A stretch of 64,000 bases of DNA. It comes from Microplitis mediator. Its lineage: Eukaryota > Arthropoda > Insecta > Hymenoptera > Braconidae. Both the position numbers and the translations under genes were made by a program. Position 1 is the stretch's first letter. Each line of letters begins with the position of its first letter. Where the stretch lies: assembly GCF_029852145.1 (NCBI RefSeq), contig NC_079979.1, forward strand, positions 20,533,901-20,597,900, given 5' to 3'. The notes below the pieces were generated by a model, which searched no databases, was not told the DNA's origin, and saw only the letters and a list, made by a program, of their open reading frames with translations. Of this stretch, positions 12,525 to 25,400 are shown piece by piece.

Positions 12525-13275
12525 GGGGAGGGTGGGGCAGAGCGGCCCCCCTGAAATTTTGACCAAAAAAAAAATTTTTTTTTTTTCGACTAATTACTAT
12601 AAATCCGATATGTTTGCGCATTTTTACCCCTACGCATGACATTTGGGGCAAAATGGACAAGCCCAAAATGTTGAAAAAGTGATTTTTTCATATTTTTATC
12701 GTCAAATTAAAAAAAAATTAGAATAATTCCACATTTCTAGCCCTACGCATAATACCTGGGGCAAAATGGACTAGCCGAAACTTCCGAAAAAATTATTTTT
12801 TCATATTTTTCGGCCGTTTCTTTATGTAAGAGGCAAATTTGGTCACTAAAAATTTATAAAAATTAAATTTTTTTTTTTAGTTGATAAATTTTTGAAATAA
12901 AGTAAAATTATAGAATTGATTTTTTTTTTTATTAAATAACAATTAGTAATTAAGGTAATCGAGAGTGAACGATTTTTTACGCTTTAAAAAATTTTTTTCG
13001 AGTAATATAAAACCAAAAATAGTTGTCAAGAGAAAGAAATACATTCTTAATGATGAAAACAATTTAAAAAAAAAAAAAACGAAAAAAAAAATTTTTTTTA
13101 TCACTTTTTGAAGGGGAGCCGCTCTGCCCCACAAAAAAAAAAAAAAAAATTTTCAGAATTTTGGCAAAATGTCCATAAATTTGTTCGAAATAGGACAAAA
13201 GTAAAGTGATCTTATGGTTGAAAGCCACAAAAAATAATAATTGGCTTAGGGGGGCCGCTCTGCCCCACCCTCCCC
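12525..13275 (-). mobile_element. GGGGAGGG-family MITE, copy 1 (751 bp)
   Basis: The inverted repeats are about 28 bp, starting GGGGAGGGTGGGGCAGAGCG and ending with its reverse complement, flanked by TA on both sides (TA target duplication, as for Tc1/mariner-type elements). I define the plus orientation as the one whose left end continues CCCCCCTAAGCCAATTATT; this copy is reversed. A copy of the TIR core (CCGCTCTGCCCCAC) recurs inside, about 140 bp from the right end (near 13119-13132). The interior holds GGGGCAAAATGGACAAGCCC-like motifs and long A/T runs. The short frames in it recur in every copy and are not genes. Confidence 0.95.
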
Positions 13276-14100
13276 TATATATAAAACAGGTATTTAATGT
13301 GTCTTTTAGAGGTTATTGGTGGAAATGGACTTGTAGCGAAAGTTGTATAAATGAGGGACAAAATGTCTTTTCTTTGTTTGAATCGGATAAATCCATGAAC
13401 TACCACCGCAGGGAGTCGGCTGTAAAGAGACTGAAATATCTCGTAATGCGGGTGAAATCGACTATTAAGAAGTAGCAATTCACGAAAAAAAAAAGCTATA
13501 TCTTTTGGCAATTACCATCTGAAACGTATGTTGTAGTTGTTCTGAAAATACAAAAGAATTGTAAAAAAAACTTTGGTACAGTGGTTTCGCAATTGCGAAT
13601 GACTTGGGTGATATTTCTCGTAATGGCTATTGTGGGCAAACGAAAGAATAAAAAAATATAAAAACAGTGCAGATAGACAAAAAAATAAATATAAAAATAG
13701 CAATAAACTGTATCCCAAACGTACGGGGGGTTGATGTATCGCATTCAGCGAACATTGGGAACGCCGAGTCGAAAAATCTCTCGGGAGAGAATCGTTTTTC
13801 CCGGGACGTTCGACGACTGCAGTCATTTGTTATGATAGACGCATCCTCCACAGTGGCCTATTTCAAATGGAGCTATGCACCAACAAAAAATAAATGAACA
13901 GTTCAACTAGGGAAGAGGGATAGATAAAAAAGTAGGATGTATGAATCGAGAGATAGAGAGAATTATTCTGTCGTTGATGTTCCATCTAACAATAAGACAA
14001 GTGTATAACCACGAAAGAGCAACTTTATACTAACTACGGTCACTGATAAGTCTCTTGTGCTTTGTAACTCCCGTTATATTATTTTTTCAATAAATATATA
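13276..14100. other. Unique spacer between two inverted MITE copies
   Basis: About 825 bp separating oppositely oriented copies of the same MITE. The part at 13720-13870 is less A+T-rich than its surroundings. Several overlapping short frames exist on both strands; none shows a motif or a convincing start, so I call no gene. Confidence 0.6.
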
Positions 14101-14850
14101 GGGGAGGGTGGGGCAGAGCGGCCCCCCTAAGCCAATTATTATTTTTTGTGGCTTTCAACCATAAGATCACTTTACTTTTGTCCTATTTCGAACCAATTTA
14201 TGGACATTTTGCCAAAATTCTGAAAATTTTTTTTTTTTTTGTGGGGCAGAGCGGCCCCCCTTTAAAAAGTGATAAAAAAAATTTTTTTTTTCGTTTTTTT
14301 TTTTTTTTTAAATTGTTTTCATCATTAAGAATGTATTTCTTTCTCTTGACAACTATTTTTGGTTTTATATTACTCGAAAAAAATTTTTTAAAGCGTAAAA
14401 AATCGTTCACTCTCGATTACCTTAATTACTAATTGTTACTTGATAAAAAAAAAAATCAATTCTATAATTTTACTTTATTTCAAAAATTTATCAACTAAAA
14501 AAAAAAATTTAATTTTTATAAATTTTTAGTGACCAAATTTGCCTCTTACATAGAGAAACGGCCGAAAAATATGAAAAAATAATTTTTTCGGAAGTTTCGG
14601 CTGATCCATTTTGCCCCAGGTGTTATGCGTAGAGCTAAAAATGTGGAATTATAATCATTTTTTTTTAATTTGACGATAAAAATATAAAAAAATCACTTTT
14701 TCAAAATTTTGGGCTTGTCCACTTTGCCCCAAATGTCATGCGTAGGGGTAAAAATGCGCAAACATATCGGATTTATAGTAATTAGTCGAAAAAAAAAAAA
14801 TTTTTTTTTTGGTCAAAATTTCAGGGGGGCCGCTCTGCCCTACCCTTCCC
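14101..14850 (+). mobile_element. GGGGAGGG-family MITE, copy 2 (750 bp)
   Basis: Plus-oriented: GGGGAGGGTGGGGCAGAGCG then CCCCCCTAAGCC at the left, and an inverted counterpart at the right with small changes (CTCTGCCCTACCCTTCCC). TA flanks at 14099-14100 and 14851-14852. The internal TIR-core repeat lies at 14241-14260. It is nearly the reverse complement of copy 1. Confidence 0.95.
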
Positions 14851-16668
14851 TATATATGTGTAATTATTAAAATAGACAAAACTTGTAATAATTGAAGAAT
14901 GAAATAATCTTTCCGGCATAGAAGAGAGAAAAAATTACTTGAGACACCCTCGTGCATACTTATCCCTGCATAAAATGCGGTATTGCAGAGCATTAGAAAT
15001 ATACGGGAATTGTTATAGCTCTCAAGGTTTTTAGTCCGTCTGACCTTTCGGCTCCTTTTTCATTTTATTTTATTTTCCTTCTCTCGGCTCTCTTTCCGTA
15101 ACTTTTAGTGTTTCCCCTGTGACTTAATAATTTTCAACAAGTACACCTTATTGTCTTGAAAGGTCTTGAATAAAATTGGTGTGTTAGGGTGAATGACTTG
15201 ACGTTGTACTTTTTCCGCGCTACAGAGTAATCTTCCTTTCTCGCAACACTATTCTTTTTTTTTTATTTTTATTTTATAGTATCACGTCTTCACACCTGCA
15301 CAAAGTCAATGATACCGAGATACACCAGTCTGCCGAGCGTTGAGTGAGGAACAGCAAAAAGCTTTCGATAGACTCGGCAGTAAAATACTTTTTTTCCATT
15401 GAAAGCTTCAAGCAATCCGACCTCTGGTTAAATTGATACCATGTTAGTTTGGCTCTTTACTTATTTAATTTATTTTTAGTGTACTCTCCTAGGAAATTTA
15501 TGTTTTTCATTTTAAAAATAAATTATTTTTTCAGAAAATTTTATTTAAAATTTTCCACTTTGATTTTCATTATTGCTCGTAACACAAGATAAGAGGATAT
15601 ATATATCGCTGGAGTTCGATACGCCGGTTGATTTGTAGCGCTAACTATAATGTTCGACAGGGAATATAAATTAACACAGGGTAGGAATAGATCCCCACAA
15701 GCTTAGGGCTAGTTCCTGCAGTCGCAGCAGCAACAGTATAGAGCCAGTACTCTCAGTACCTGCAACGCTCTACATATCGCAGCCCATACATTTAATATCC
15801 CATATATCTCACTGTACACATCAAGTGGATATATATGTGTATGTGTGTACGTATGTTGGAAGAACAATGCGACGTCCGTAATCATGCGTATCACGATATT
15901 GACCGACAATGCTTGCTCGCAGTTACCACTTTGACTGACATTAACAAAATTTAATCAATTTCCTTTACGCCCGTGTTAGTCTACTCTCTCTTGTGATTGA
16001 CGAAAATTAATCTCAATTGACTGGAGAATTTAATTTTAAAATCACTCTCCTATCTCTATTTAAACGTATACTTATCATTATATCAGCATGTACGTCCCCA
16101 TGATTATCATTATCACTATTCGCTGTTAGCGCTAAGCTTTATAATAAACAGCAGGCATACCGGAGTGGGCTTTTTCAGAAATTGCCCATGTGGATCCACG
16201 TGTACCGAGGGATACCTTTGTTGAGAAAAGACACTCGCGAACAATATACAACAGCCAAAAATAGAACATAAATACAAGCAAAAACCCTGACAAGGGACCT
16301 CTTTGCTTTCTATGCTCTACTCGCTGCATTTTTTTATTTACTTTTTTTTAGTTTTTTTACATTTTTACTCATTCCACGACACTCGGTCCGGTGTCAACAC
16401 AACGCCGTCACCACACGCTTCTTTGCTGCTACTGCTTCTACTTTATTATATATTTAGCTTCATCAACATACGGTTGATGTTAATAATAAGAGCATTATTT
16501 ACACCGGGCTTATTACTTCCTGGGTATACACTAAAGATTTCGTCGCCATTTAAAATTAAATTAATAATTAACAGTAAGTTTTTTTTTTCTTATGAAACCA
16601 TACCTGCAGTTTATTTATTGCTGTAATAATATCCAAATCTAATTTGTAATAAATGGTTTTAATTTCTA
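14851..16668. other. Unique sequence, no supported gene
   Basis: Non-coding in appearance. I saw no long frame, repeat family or RNA gene here. Confidence 0.6.
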
Positions 16669-17288
16669 CACTGTAAAAAGAGCGGTGTTAAAAATGGACT
16701 CATTTTAACTCCGCCCGGTGTTAAAATAAAACTATACCAGTGTTAAAAATACCGGTGTTAAATCGGGGTAACCGGTGTAAAAGCGGAGTAAAATTGGAGT
16801 AAAGGCGGGGTAACCGGTGTAAAAACGGAGTAAAATCGGAGTAAAGGTGGGGTAACAGGTGTAAAAGCGGAGTAATGCCGGTGTAAAAGCGGGATAAATT
16901 GCGTCCGCTTGGATTATTAACTTTAAAGATTATAAAACACAAAAAATGTCAGTTCTTTATGAAAATTAATTAAAAATATCATTTATTAACAAGTTAGTGA
17001 TCGAGTAAGTAAAAATATTCACAAAGTTAAATATTTTAACACTGGTAAAGAATATCTACACCGGCGGCGGCGTTATTTTAACACCGGTCTAGAATATTTA
17101 CACCGGTGGCGGCGTTATTTTAACACCGGTCTAGAATATTTACACCGGTGGCGGCGTTATTTTAACACCGGTCTAGAATATTTACACCGGTGACGGCGTT
17201 ATTTTCACACCGCTTTCAGGGGTAAATTTAACACCGATAATTTTAACACCTACACCGTTTGGATTTACCCCGGTGATTTTTTACAGTG
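16669..17288 (+). mobile_element. CACTGTAAAAAG-family MITE, copy 1 (620 bp)
   Basis: It starts CACTGTAAAAAGAGCGGTGT and ends TTTTTTACAGTG, with TA at 16667-16668 and 17289-17290. The left third is a minisatellite of units such as ACCGGTGTAAAAGCGGAGTA. The right third repeats a unit containing TCTAGAATATTTACACCGG and GGCGGCGTTATTTTAACACC. The middle is A+T-rich and conserved among copies (AAAACACAAAAAATGTCAGT). No coding capacity; long stop-free frames across the minisatellite simply reflect its unit lengths. Confidence 0.96.
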
Positions 17289-20200
17289 TATAAATGGAAG
17301 AAAATTATTTATGACAATCAAAACGTAGTTATTACGTCACAATGAACTCGTAACCCCATTAGCATCATTTTAATTTAACCAGTGAACTGTTTAAGTTATT
17401 CACTTATTTAAAATCTCAAGTCCTCTTCTGTCGGCAGTACTTTGAATGAGATAATGCTAGCGACATTTCAAGTATTGTATCCATGGTTCGTATAACTTAA
17501 CAGCATATGTAACCTTACACTTTATAACGTCATTACCCATTCAATTTATGTAATATACTTATTAAATTTAAGCGGCTTCGTCGTATATACGGGTGATAAA
17601 GCCAAGCAAATGAGGTTAGAAGATGTAGATATAAAAAAAAAGTGCTTGTCGAGTGATAAAAAATTAATTAGATCGATTATTGGGAGACAGAGTGGGATGG
17701 AGGAGATGGTACTTGAAAAATAATATGATTGAAGTTGATGGAAAAGGTGAAATGTCAAATATGATGAAGCTTATGAGAAATTTTCAAAGGTGAATCTATC
17801 ACTTCTGTTGTACAACGAAAGAACGTCAGTTTGAACGATTATTAAACATGTCAATCATACTGAAAAAAAAACTCTGACGATATTTTTAACGCTCGAGCTT
17901 AAATAAAAAGTGAAAATTTATTTTTAACATTTTTCTTTTTAGGCAACAAATTTTTTACTGTCAATATTTTTAGATAAAAAGAAAAATTACACAGCAACAC
18001 ATAATTCTTTTCTTTTTTTATTTTAATATTGCGAGATGGTTTTTAAATTAAAAAAACGTCTTTTGTCAATTTTAAAATGCAACAAAAAAATAATAGGTTT
18101 AATCGTGCCTCGAGCTGATTATAATAATAATAAGTTTCGAGATTAATAGGAAAAAGAGCGTATACATTTTACAAAAAGAAGTAGTAAGTTCAATCTTGAG
18201 TAAGGTCGAGGCATTGCCCGGAGCGCAGAAAAAGCTCATCGGGGCAGTCGAGCAGCGAGTGAAGTTGCCCGGTAATAACGGGAACACTGTGAGAACTTCT
18301 ATTGAGGTAATCTCCTGTTCGGGAAATTTATCCGTCGTTCTGAGTAACTTCCACTCCCGTACCGGGTTACTATATCTATCTATATACTCTTGTTCGTTCA
18401 TTTATTCTAAAACTCACTCACTTTCTCTATTTCGCTGGATGCCCACGACTATTTTCCTTGGATTAGATGCTCATCTCGACCAATTTATTGAACATTAAAA
18501 TACTAATTTCTCCTTCAGGACATTACAATCAACGAAAAACGTTTGTATTGTGTGGAGTTTTTCCCAACAGAGAAAGAGTTACAGGCCACTTTCCTTAAAA
18601 ATTCATAGATGGAATCATTTACTCCCATCCGGCTTATGTCTGGGTTTCAAAAAAAATTTTGTTTCGGCTCTAAAACGCGTTACACAAAAATTTGCACAAC
18701 GTATTTTATTGTCGAATCCTAATTTGTTATTAAGCAAGTTAGGTGTTTTTGTGGATAAATAGACTGGGTTAAATTATAACAATTACTGTATTCTATGTTA
18801 ACGGTATACAAAATTTAGAGAGACAGGTCAGGTACAGTCCTGTACTCTCTGCGGGTCAATTGGTAAGTGTCCGTACAATTTTACAAGCTTAGGTATAAGG
18901 GTTGTCCTCGTAGTAGGTGGGGAGAAATTTGGTATAGTGACGATAAGGAAACGTTAGATGACGTCAAAGTTTTCTCAAAAACTCATGGATAGAACTACGT
19001 CTTAGGATAAGTGGTAAAATGGTCAAAAAGGGGATAGGTTGAAGGTCGGAGTAATATAACTGTAGGCACTCAATTTTATTGCTTTATGACAGGAAAGGAT
19101 TTAGCCGCCAAATGTTTAAATATTATTTAGAAATTTCCCGACCATACCGTGAGAACAACCGTTTTATGCATTTTATAAAAATATCTATTTGAAAGTTTGG
19201 AAAGAAGTACGTTCAAGGACAACACATGCGCGTTGTTCTTAACAAATTTTTTTTCTCGTAAGTCGATGGGTGTTTTTTTCACTAGAGGTCTCCGTCCACA
19301 AATTTTATTTTCGAAAATTTCCAATTTTGCTAGCGGGAATGTAAAAATGTCGGAAAGAATAGAAAGAAGCCAAGTAACGAGTACAATTACATCTACAACC
19401 CTAGGCAATTTCGTCGTCTGATCTCAAACATTTGCAGGCCGTTTGCCTTCTGGGCAATCCACCGGGATGAAACATTTTCCTTGAGCTTGTTCTTTCTTGA
19501 GTCTTTTACCTTTTTCTCATCTCTCAGTTTCACCTGGTCGAGTGAAGCATGACCCAAAGTTCTCAGCAGCCCGAGTTTTCCGACCCCGAGTCAAATGTCA
19601 ACAGTCCTCGGTCATTCCAAGAACCCATTCACGTGATATATATCTATACATCAACAATATATATCTATATATGTGTATTATCTCAATGAAATATTTGTAC
19701 ATGATTCATGTTATTTTCCCATGTGTATTAAATAAACAAAGACGCAAGTTATTTTCATCTTTCCGGGTCACAAAGATACACAATTGTAATATCTGACAGA
19801 CGTTTTCTTTTGTATCTGACGACGACAGATTTCTTATTTTTATTGGATAAAGTACAACATCAACAGACTTTAAATTCCGCTTGGTTTAGATTTTCCTTAC
19901 ACACGAAACTTGTGTCGTGTCGTTTCTTATATAAACTAAAACAATATGATATTTTGGTTGAGGCACGCGCAAAGGTAATATGAAACCTTGTAGTCTGTCT
20001 CCAAGACCTTTGAGCTTTTTATATTTTTATATTTTTCTGTTACCAAACGAAACCAAACCTCTATTAAATTGAAGCCCTGACCCCAGTGACCCTTGTCGCT
20101 GCCCCCAAGCCCGACTTTGATTCAACTTTCATTTACTTTGTGGGCTCTCTCGACGGGAAATATAATTATATAATCGTTACAAGGGGAGAGCAAAGCTGGA

Positions 20201-21710
20201 AAAGGAGGATGAGATTGTTTCCTAGTGATTCTGGATGCGGTCACCAACCTCTTGAGACTTTTAGACGAGAGCTCCTTACCCTCGAGATATAAAAGAATAA
20301 TTTTGTACTCGGCGGATTTTTTATTTCTTTCTTTTTTTTTTCCTTTGCCTTTTTTTCTGTATGTAGAGATTCATTTCATGCTGAATCATTTCATTTATTA
20401 TTATTCATTTGTTCGTTATTGATAACAAATTCCTTCTTTTAAAAACGCGTCAGACGTTTTTCACTTTGAACTCCAATAAGACTTATCTATTGGTGTCGAC
20501 TGTTGTACGCTGAATGCACAACTCGGAATACGTTTTTTTTTTTTTATAATAAATAATACGCTCTTAGATTATTCATTCATTTTCTCAGCATTTTTTTATT
20601 GACGCCCGAGATGATTCAAAATTTTGCCTTTGATATCGTCAAGTCTTTTATCATTAATTTTAATAAAAACGTATTCGTTGTAATAATTATATTTATATTT
20701 TTAATTCTCAGACTTTATTCGGAATTTATTCCTGCAATTTTTCAGCAGATAATTGTAAATTAACTGTAAGGGCAGAGGTAAAAGAAACGATGAAGTAAAA
20801 AAATAAAAAATTAAAAACTCTATTTTAAAATTATTTTTAGCTTTTAACTTTAGTTTATATAATTAAATGATTTATAACAAATGTTTTTTCTCGTGGAAAA
20901 AATAAAATAAGAATAGTAAATAGAAACGTCTAATAAACTTTAAACTTTGAAACTTGTATAATTCTAATTTTTTTAACTTATAAAAAAATAAAAAAAGAGA
21001 AATAAAATTTACATTCCCAAGTTAAAAACTGTTTGCGGTGATACTGGGTAGGATGTAGTAACTTTAGCTGGGCATTTGTCGAGACCAAGTTTTCTAATTC
21101 ATTTCTTCCATAATGTAAATCGTGTGGCGTCTCAACACGCGATCGCAGCCACAAAAAAAAAAAGTAAATAAATAAAAATAAAAAGTAAATGTATGTAGAA
21201 ATACAAAATAAAATTTAGAGTAAATTTTTCGTGACGGAAGTTTCTTTCACATAAATTTATTGCCGTGTATTGTCTACAATCGACAGGTGAAATATATTCA
21301 ATCGATATCTTATCAAACGATGACGGAAAAAAGTAAGTGGAGAAGAGTAGACGGAGCGTAAAAAAATGCAAGAGACAATTGTCGTGAAGAAAGTGGAAAA
21401 AGTAGTGTAGAGTTGATATATAATAATAATAATAATAAGAGACAATAGTATGACATATTGCGACGTCATCAGCAAGACGTCTGTTTGGACGATAAACCTC
21501 TACTTGCTGTCCAAGATCCAAGACCGATGGCCAACTCTGCTTAGCTCACCCATTCGAATAGAACAAGAATTTTTCCCAGACGCTTTATTTGACACAATCT
21601 ACAGTCACTACTCCTTGATCGTAAAAAAAACACCCGTGTCATCATTTTTCGATCACATCCGTAACTGCCAAAAAAATAAAGCTCACCCTTCTTTCATTAT
21701 CTACTTTTTT
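17289..21710. other. Unique sequence with one GC-richer patch
   Basis: Mostly A+T-rich and without repeat families. The stretch 18196-18370 is clearly richer in G+C and is described separately as a possible exon. The remaining frames, including a Tyr/Phe/Leu-rich one on the minus strand at 21132-21521, are low-complexity. Confidence 0.6.
18103..18498 (+). CDS. Coding-like open frame, possible exon, unknown product
   Basis: A frame of about 131 codons without stops, from just after TAA (18100-18102) to TAA at 18496-18498. It has no ATG at its beginning, so if real it would be an internal exon or part of one. The G+C-richer core (18196-18306) encodes a mixed hydrophilic segment containing KVEALPGAQKKLIGAVEQRV, and ends with a plausible splice donor GAG|GTAATC at 18306/18307. 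I recognise no domain. The codons before the core are A/T-rich and look non-coding, and I find no strong acceptor upstream. It may be a chance open frame in a G+C-rich patch. Confidence 0.15.
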   Translation, partial: SCLELIIIIISFEINRKKSVYILQKEVVSSILSKVEALPGAQKKLIGAVEQRVKLPGNNGNTVRTSIEVISCSGNLSVVLSNFHSRTGLLYLSIYSCSFIYSKTHSLSLFRWMPTTIFLGLDAHLDQFIEH

Positions 21711-22430
21711 AACTTCCCGCTAAGAAAATTGTAAATTTTCAAAAATTCGGGAAGTTATTGGTTTCGGTCCGATTTACGAAAATCGAATTTCCATCAGATG
21801 TCGACGTTTCGAGGTCCTAGGAAGCTATCCTGACTAATTTCACGATGATGTCCGAGTGTATGTATGTATGTATGTACGTACGTATGTATGTATGTAAATA
21901 TTCATAACTCTTGAACGGGTGAACCGATTTTGATCGTTGAGGTGTCATTCGACGCGGCTTGTTAATGTCTTGAGGCCGTAAAAATTTGAACTTAATCGGT
22001 AGGGCGCGTTCAGAGATATTTCAAAAATAAAATTTTTTCGAAAATGTTTTATTTGGATAACTTTTAATTTGCTCGATGGATTGATTCCAAAATCTAATCA
22101 GCTCTAAAACTCTATAAGCCGCGTCGAATGCCACCTCAACCATCAAAATCGGTTCATTCGTTCAAGAGAAACCGTTGACGAAAGAATTCAAAAAAAATTT
22201 TTTCCTTGGTTTTTTTGAAATTTCTCAAAAATGGCTAAATAAATCAATTTCAAAATTTGATCAGCTTCAGAACTTGATAAAACGCGTCGATTGCCACCTC
22301 AACCATCAAAATCAATTAATTCGTTCGCGAGATATCGTGGGAGAAGGAAATGCTAAAAAATGGTTTTTTACAAAACAATGGCATACAAAAGTATTTGCGA
22401 GCTCGAAGAGCTCGAAAACAGCGGGAAGTT
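21711..22430. mobile_element. Dispersed 720-bp repeat with AACTTCCCGCT ends
   Basis: Bounded by AACTTCCCGCT on the left and AGCGGGAAGTT on the right. The interior contains two or three related blocks built around the phrase TGAACCGATTTTGATCGTTG and its reverse-complement counterpart CCTCAACCATCAAAATC, so parts of the two halves are inverted copies of each other. A TATG/TACG microsatellite sits at 21858-21896. This kind of sequence is familiar to me as a high-copy repeat in parasitoid wasp genomes, but I cannot verify that here. A target duplication is not clear. Confidence 0.6.
21858..21896. repeat. TATG/TACG tetranucleotide microsatellite
   Basis: About ten units of GTAT with two GTAC variants in the middle, inside the 720-bp dispersed repeat. 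Confidence 0.95.
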
Positions 22431-25400
22431 TTGGGGCTGGTCCGCAGGGTCAACTGACAGACCGATTTTTTTTTTTAAATTCAATTTTATGACTTAAACT
22501 TTTATTAGTTTAAAGAAAAAAACAAGTAGTGACATTACCAAAGAACCAATTCATAAACTCCAATAAGATATTGTTCTGAATATCTCAGTAACAACACGAA
22601 TTCAAGAAAAGTTCCCACGGTTGTATTTGAATAGCGTCATTAAAAACAATGTTCTCCGTGATATAAATATCAATCCTTTTCTCTCCATTTATTTTATTCC
22701 ATCCTCTATATTCACAATAACCTCCCATAATTAATATCTTTGTACTTGCCGGAATAAAACAATACCATTAAACTTAGCAATAAAAGTTTACAGGTAGCCT
22801 ATTTATTTATTTTAGCTCCCATCTACTGTCTCATTCGTAAACATATCGATTTATGTGCAAACAGAATTATAGCACGACTAGGCTAAAATAAATAGAAAAA
22901 AATATAAAAACCATAGAATTGGGGTAAGGCAAGTTATTGTTATGCGCTCATTAGTTTGTCGTGTACATAAATTCTAAATTTCTAGTATTTTCCACACTGT
23001 CAGGGTGCCACTCCTACTACTTTTTCTTTTTTTTATTCTTTTTTTTTTTCATGCTTTTTACCTCGCCAGGTACTGAACAGAAACGATAGCAAGAGATTCG
23101 CAATTACGTAGAGTGGTGCAGAACAGTAGAAAATAACATGCAGCGCACGCGTCGTCGAAAGATCGGCAGGTAATGGTAATTGAAGAGAGCGTCGAGCGAG
23201 TCGTGGTTAGGATTACGAAGGTGTGTACTAGTAAATAACACGTAGTATATATTATACTCGACTCGACTCGACTCGAGTTTACAATGTTACATGTATTGTA
23301 TGCTTTTGTAACGATATATGTGAGTGTGTGCAGGTGGATCGAGTCGTTAGGTCGATTGGAATTGAAATGATGTTGCCGTTCAGAGTATAATTAACGTTAT
23401 GAATTTACCGTCAGCGGACAAGTTTAGATACATCTACGTTATATCCATCATATATTAGGAAATTAAGGCCAGGGGTTATATTTGATGTGCGGACACTGTT
23501 AGACCGATACAATACACGTTATCAAATTAACATGCTGAAATATTAAAATAGATAGGTTTAAATTTACTCAAGTGATTCATTGTCTTTTTCATAACTCGAA
23601 TGCTATTTAAACACGACGGAATTAATTATGAATTTTTAATTGTTGAAATTTCAAGTAATGAAAATAATTATGTGGTATTTTTAACAGAGGACAAATGTCT
23701 GGTTATTAAAATTGACAAGGTTTTTAAGTAAAATATATTTCTGGAATATTTAAAATAATATATTTAACTACGAAAGCTGCTCACATGTATAATAAATATT
23801 TATCATTACAAATTGCCCTGCATACAATGAAATTTATCCTATAAATTTAAGTTTCAAATCCCATTATGTATTTTACAATACAAATTATTGTACACCTCCT
23901 AATAATAGATGTATATATGTATGTATATGTATGTGAGTATGTAAAGTATATAGTATAAAAGGTGGTCCTAGTGTAGTAAGAAAAGTTAGGTTGTTCGTGA
24001 GCTGTAACAAATTGCCAATCTCGACCTCGGTACCAGGCCCCACATTCTACGAGCTTTCTGGCACTACTATCGCATCACTATTTCTCATCGCGGTCTTACA
24101 CACTATCTTATACCAAGAGATTCCTGCATTTTACATATTTCTCTTGTTCATTTGCTACTCTATTTTTTCCTTCACTGTCTTACTGCGCAATCAAATAAAT
24201 TTACTGTCTGTCTTGGAAAAAAAACATGTCCGATCTCCAGCTGAATTTTCACATGTCAATTTACGAAGAGAGTCAAGTTTTATTTTATTTTATTTTTTTG
24301 TTAACTTAAAAAAAAAAACTTGGACCAATTTATCAAGAACTGAAAATAATCCAAAGTACTGAAAAAAAAAGTTTATAAAGATTAATTTAAAGAAAATTCA
24401 GAACCGAGAGTACAGGTCTTAACAAATTGCCAATCTCGAGCATCCTATTTCAGCTACTTAACTTGGAAAAACTCTTGGAGGTTTTCACCAAACTCATACT
24501 CTGTTTTATTTTTTTTATTATTTTTTTCTTTCCACATTCCTGGCTGGGTTATCTGTAGTTTTAAAGTAACCTTTGAATCAGCGTGGCTCCATCTATTTTA
24601 CGAGCACACCTTCCTTCTAATCCCACAAGTGCACTCGTCGAGTCGTTTACAAGGTATGCGCGAGATCCAATTCCGTCCAAGTTGCATGTTTACAATGACT
24701 CAACCCACCGCAGAGTGCATGTGTTTACACGTGAGCTAATGTGCTCCCGTATTTCACGTGCCAGATACTGTGACCATCACATAAACAAACTGTGCACATT
24801 ATATTTGTATTTGTTCTCATATTTATATTTATGCTGGCATAAAATATACATCAACACACGTGTATGTGCTGCTGGGGAAATCCACAGGAGTGGCAATAAT
24901 AAACTATTTTCAACGCTCCACTGTGACTAATGGAAATAGAGTTTTAGCTCAGGTTCCCTAGATCATAAACTACTCAATTTATTAAGCTTTCATTCAATAC
25001 CGCATGATTAAATGCTAATAGTTATCATTTTTTCTTTTTTTTTTTTTTTAATATCCATTAAAATTGATAGGTTTCATTTTTATGGCATAGAAAAACGTTG
25101 AATTGGTATTTGCCGAGGAAAATGTGAATCGATAAATGTAAAAGTAAATTTTATTGTGGACTGTAAGTAGTATCTAGATGCCCTCAAGATCCAGGATGGA
25201 CGGTACTGAGTACTGAGGGGCGAAGGAGGGCACTATTCAAACCTTGAGCTAAGTGGAATGTCCACTATCGGTCAGTAGCTTTCAATCCAGGAGTTCGCCG
25301 GAAGACGAGTGTAAACACGCGATACTCTCGACGACCTGAAGCTCTTACTTGTGATGCATTGAAACCTACCCTCGTCCCACAAACTTTTTAGTTTACTCTA

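Noticed and set aside
12943..13134. Recurring short protein with FKLFSSLRMYFFLLTTIFGF found at several places
   Set aside because: The same frame recurs because it lies inside copies of the GGGGAGGG MITE; the frame is broken differently by A/T-run length changes in each copy, as expected of non-coding repeat DNA.
21132..21521. 129-codon minus-strand frame
   Set aside because: Tyr/Ile/Phe/Leu-rich translation of AAT and A-rich sequence; overlaps another equally long frame and has no recognisable domain.
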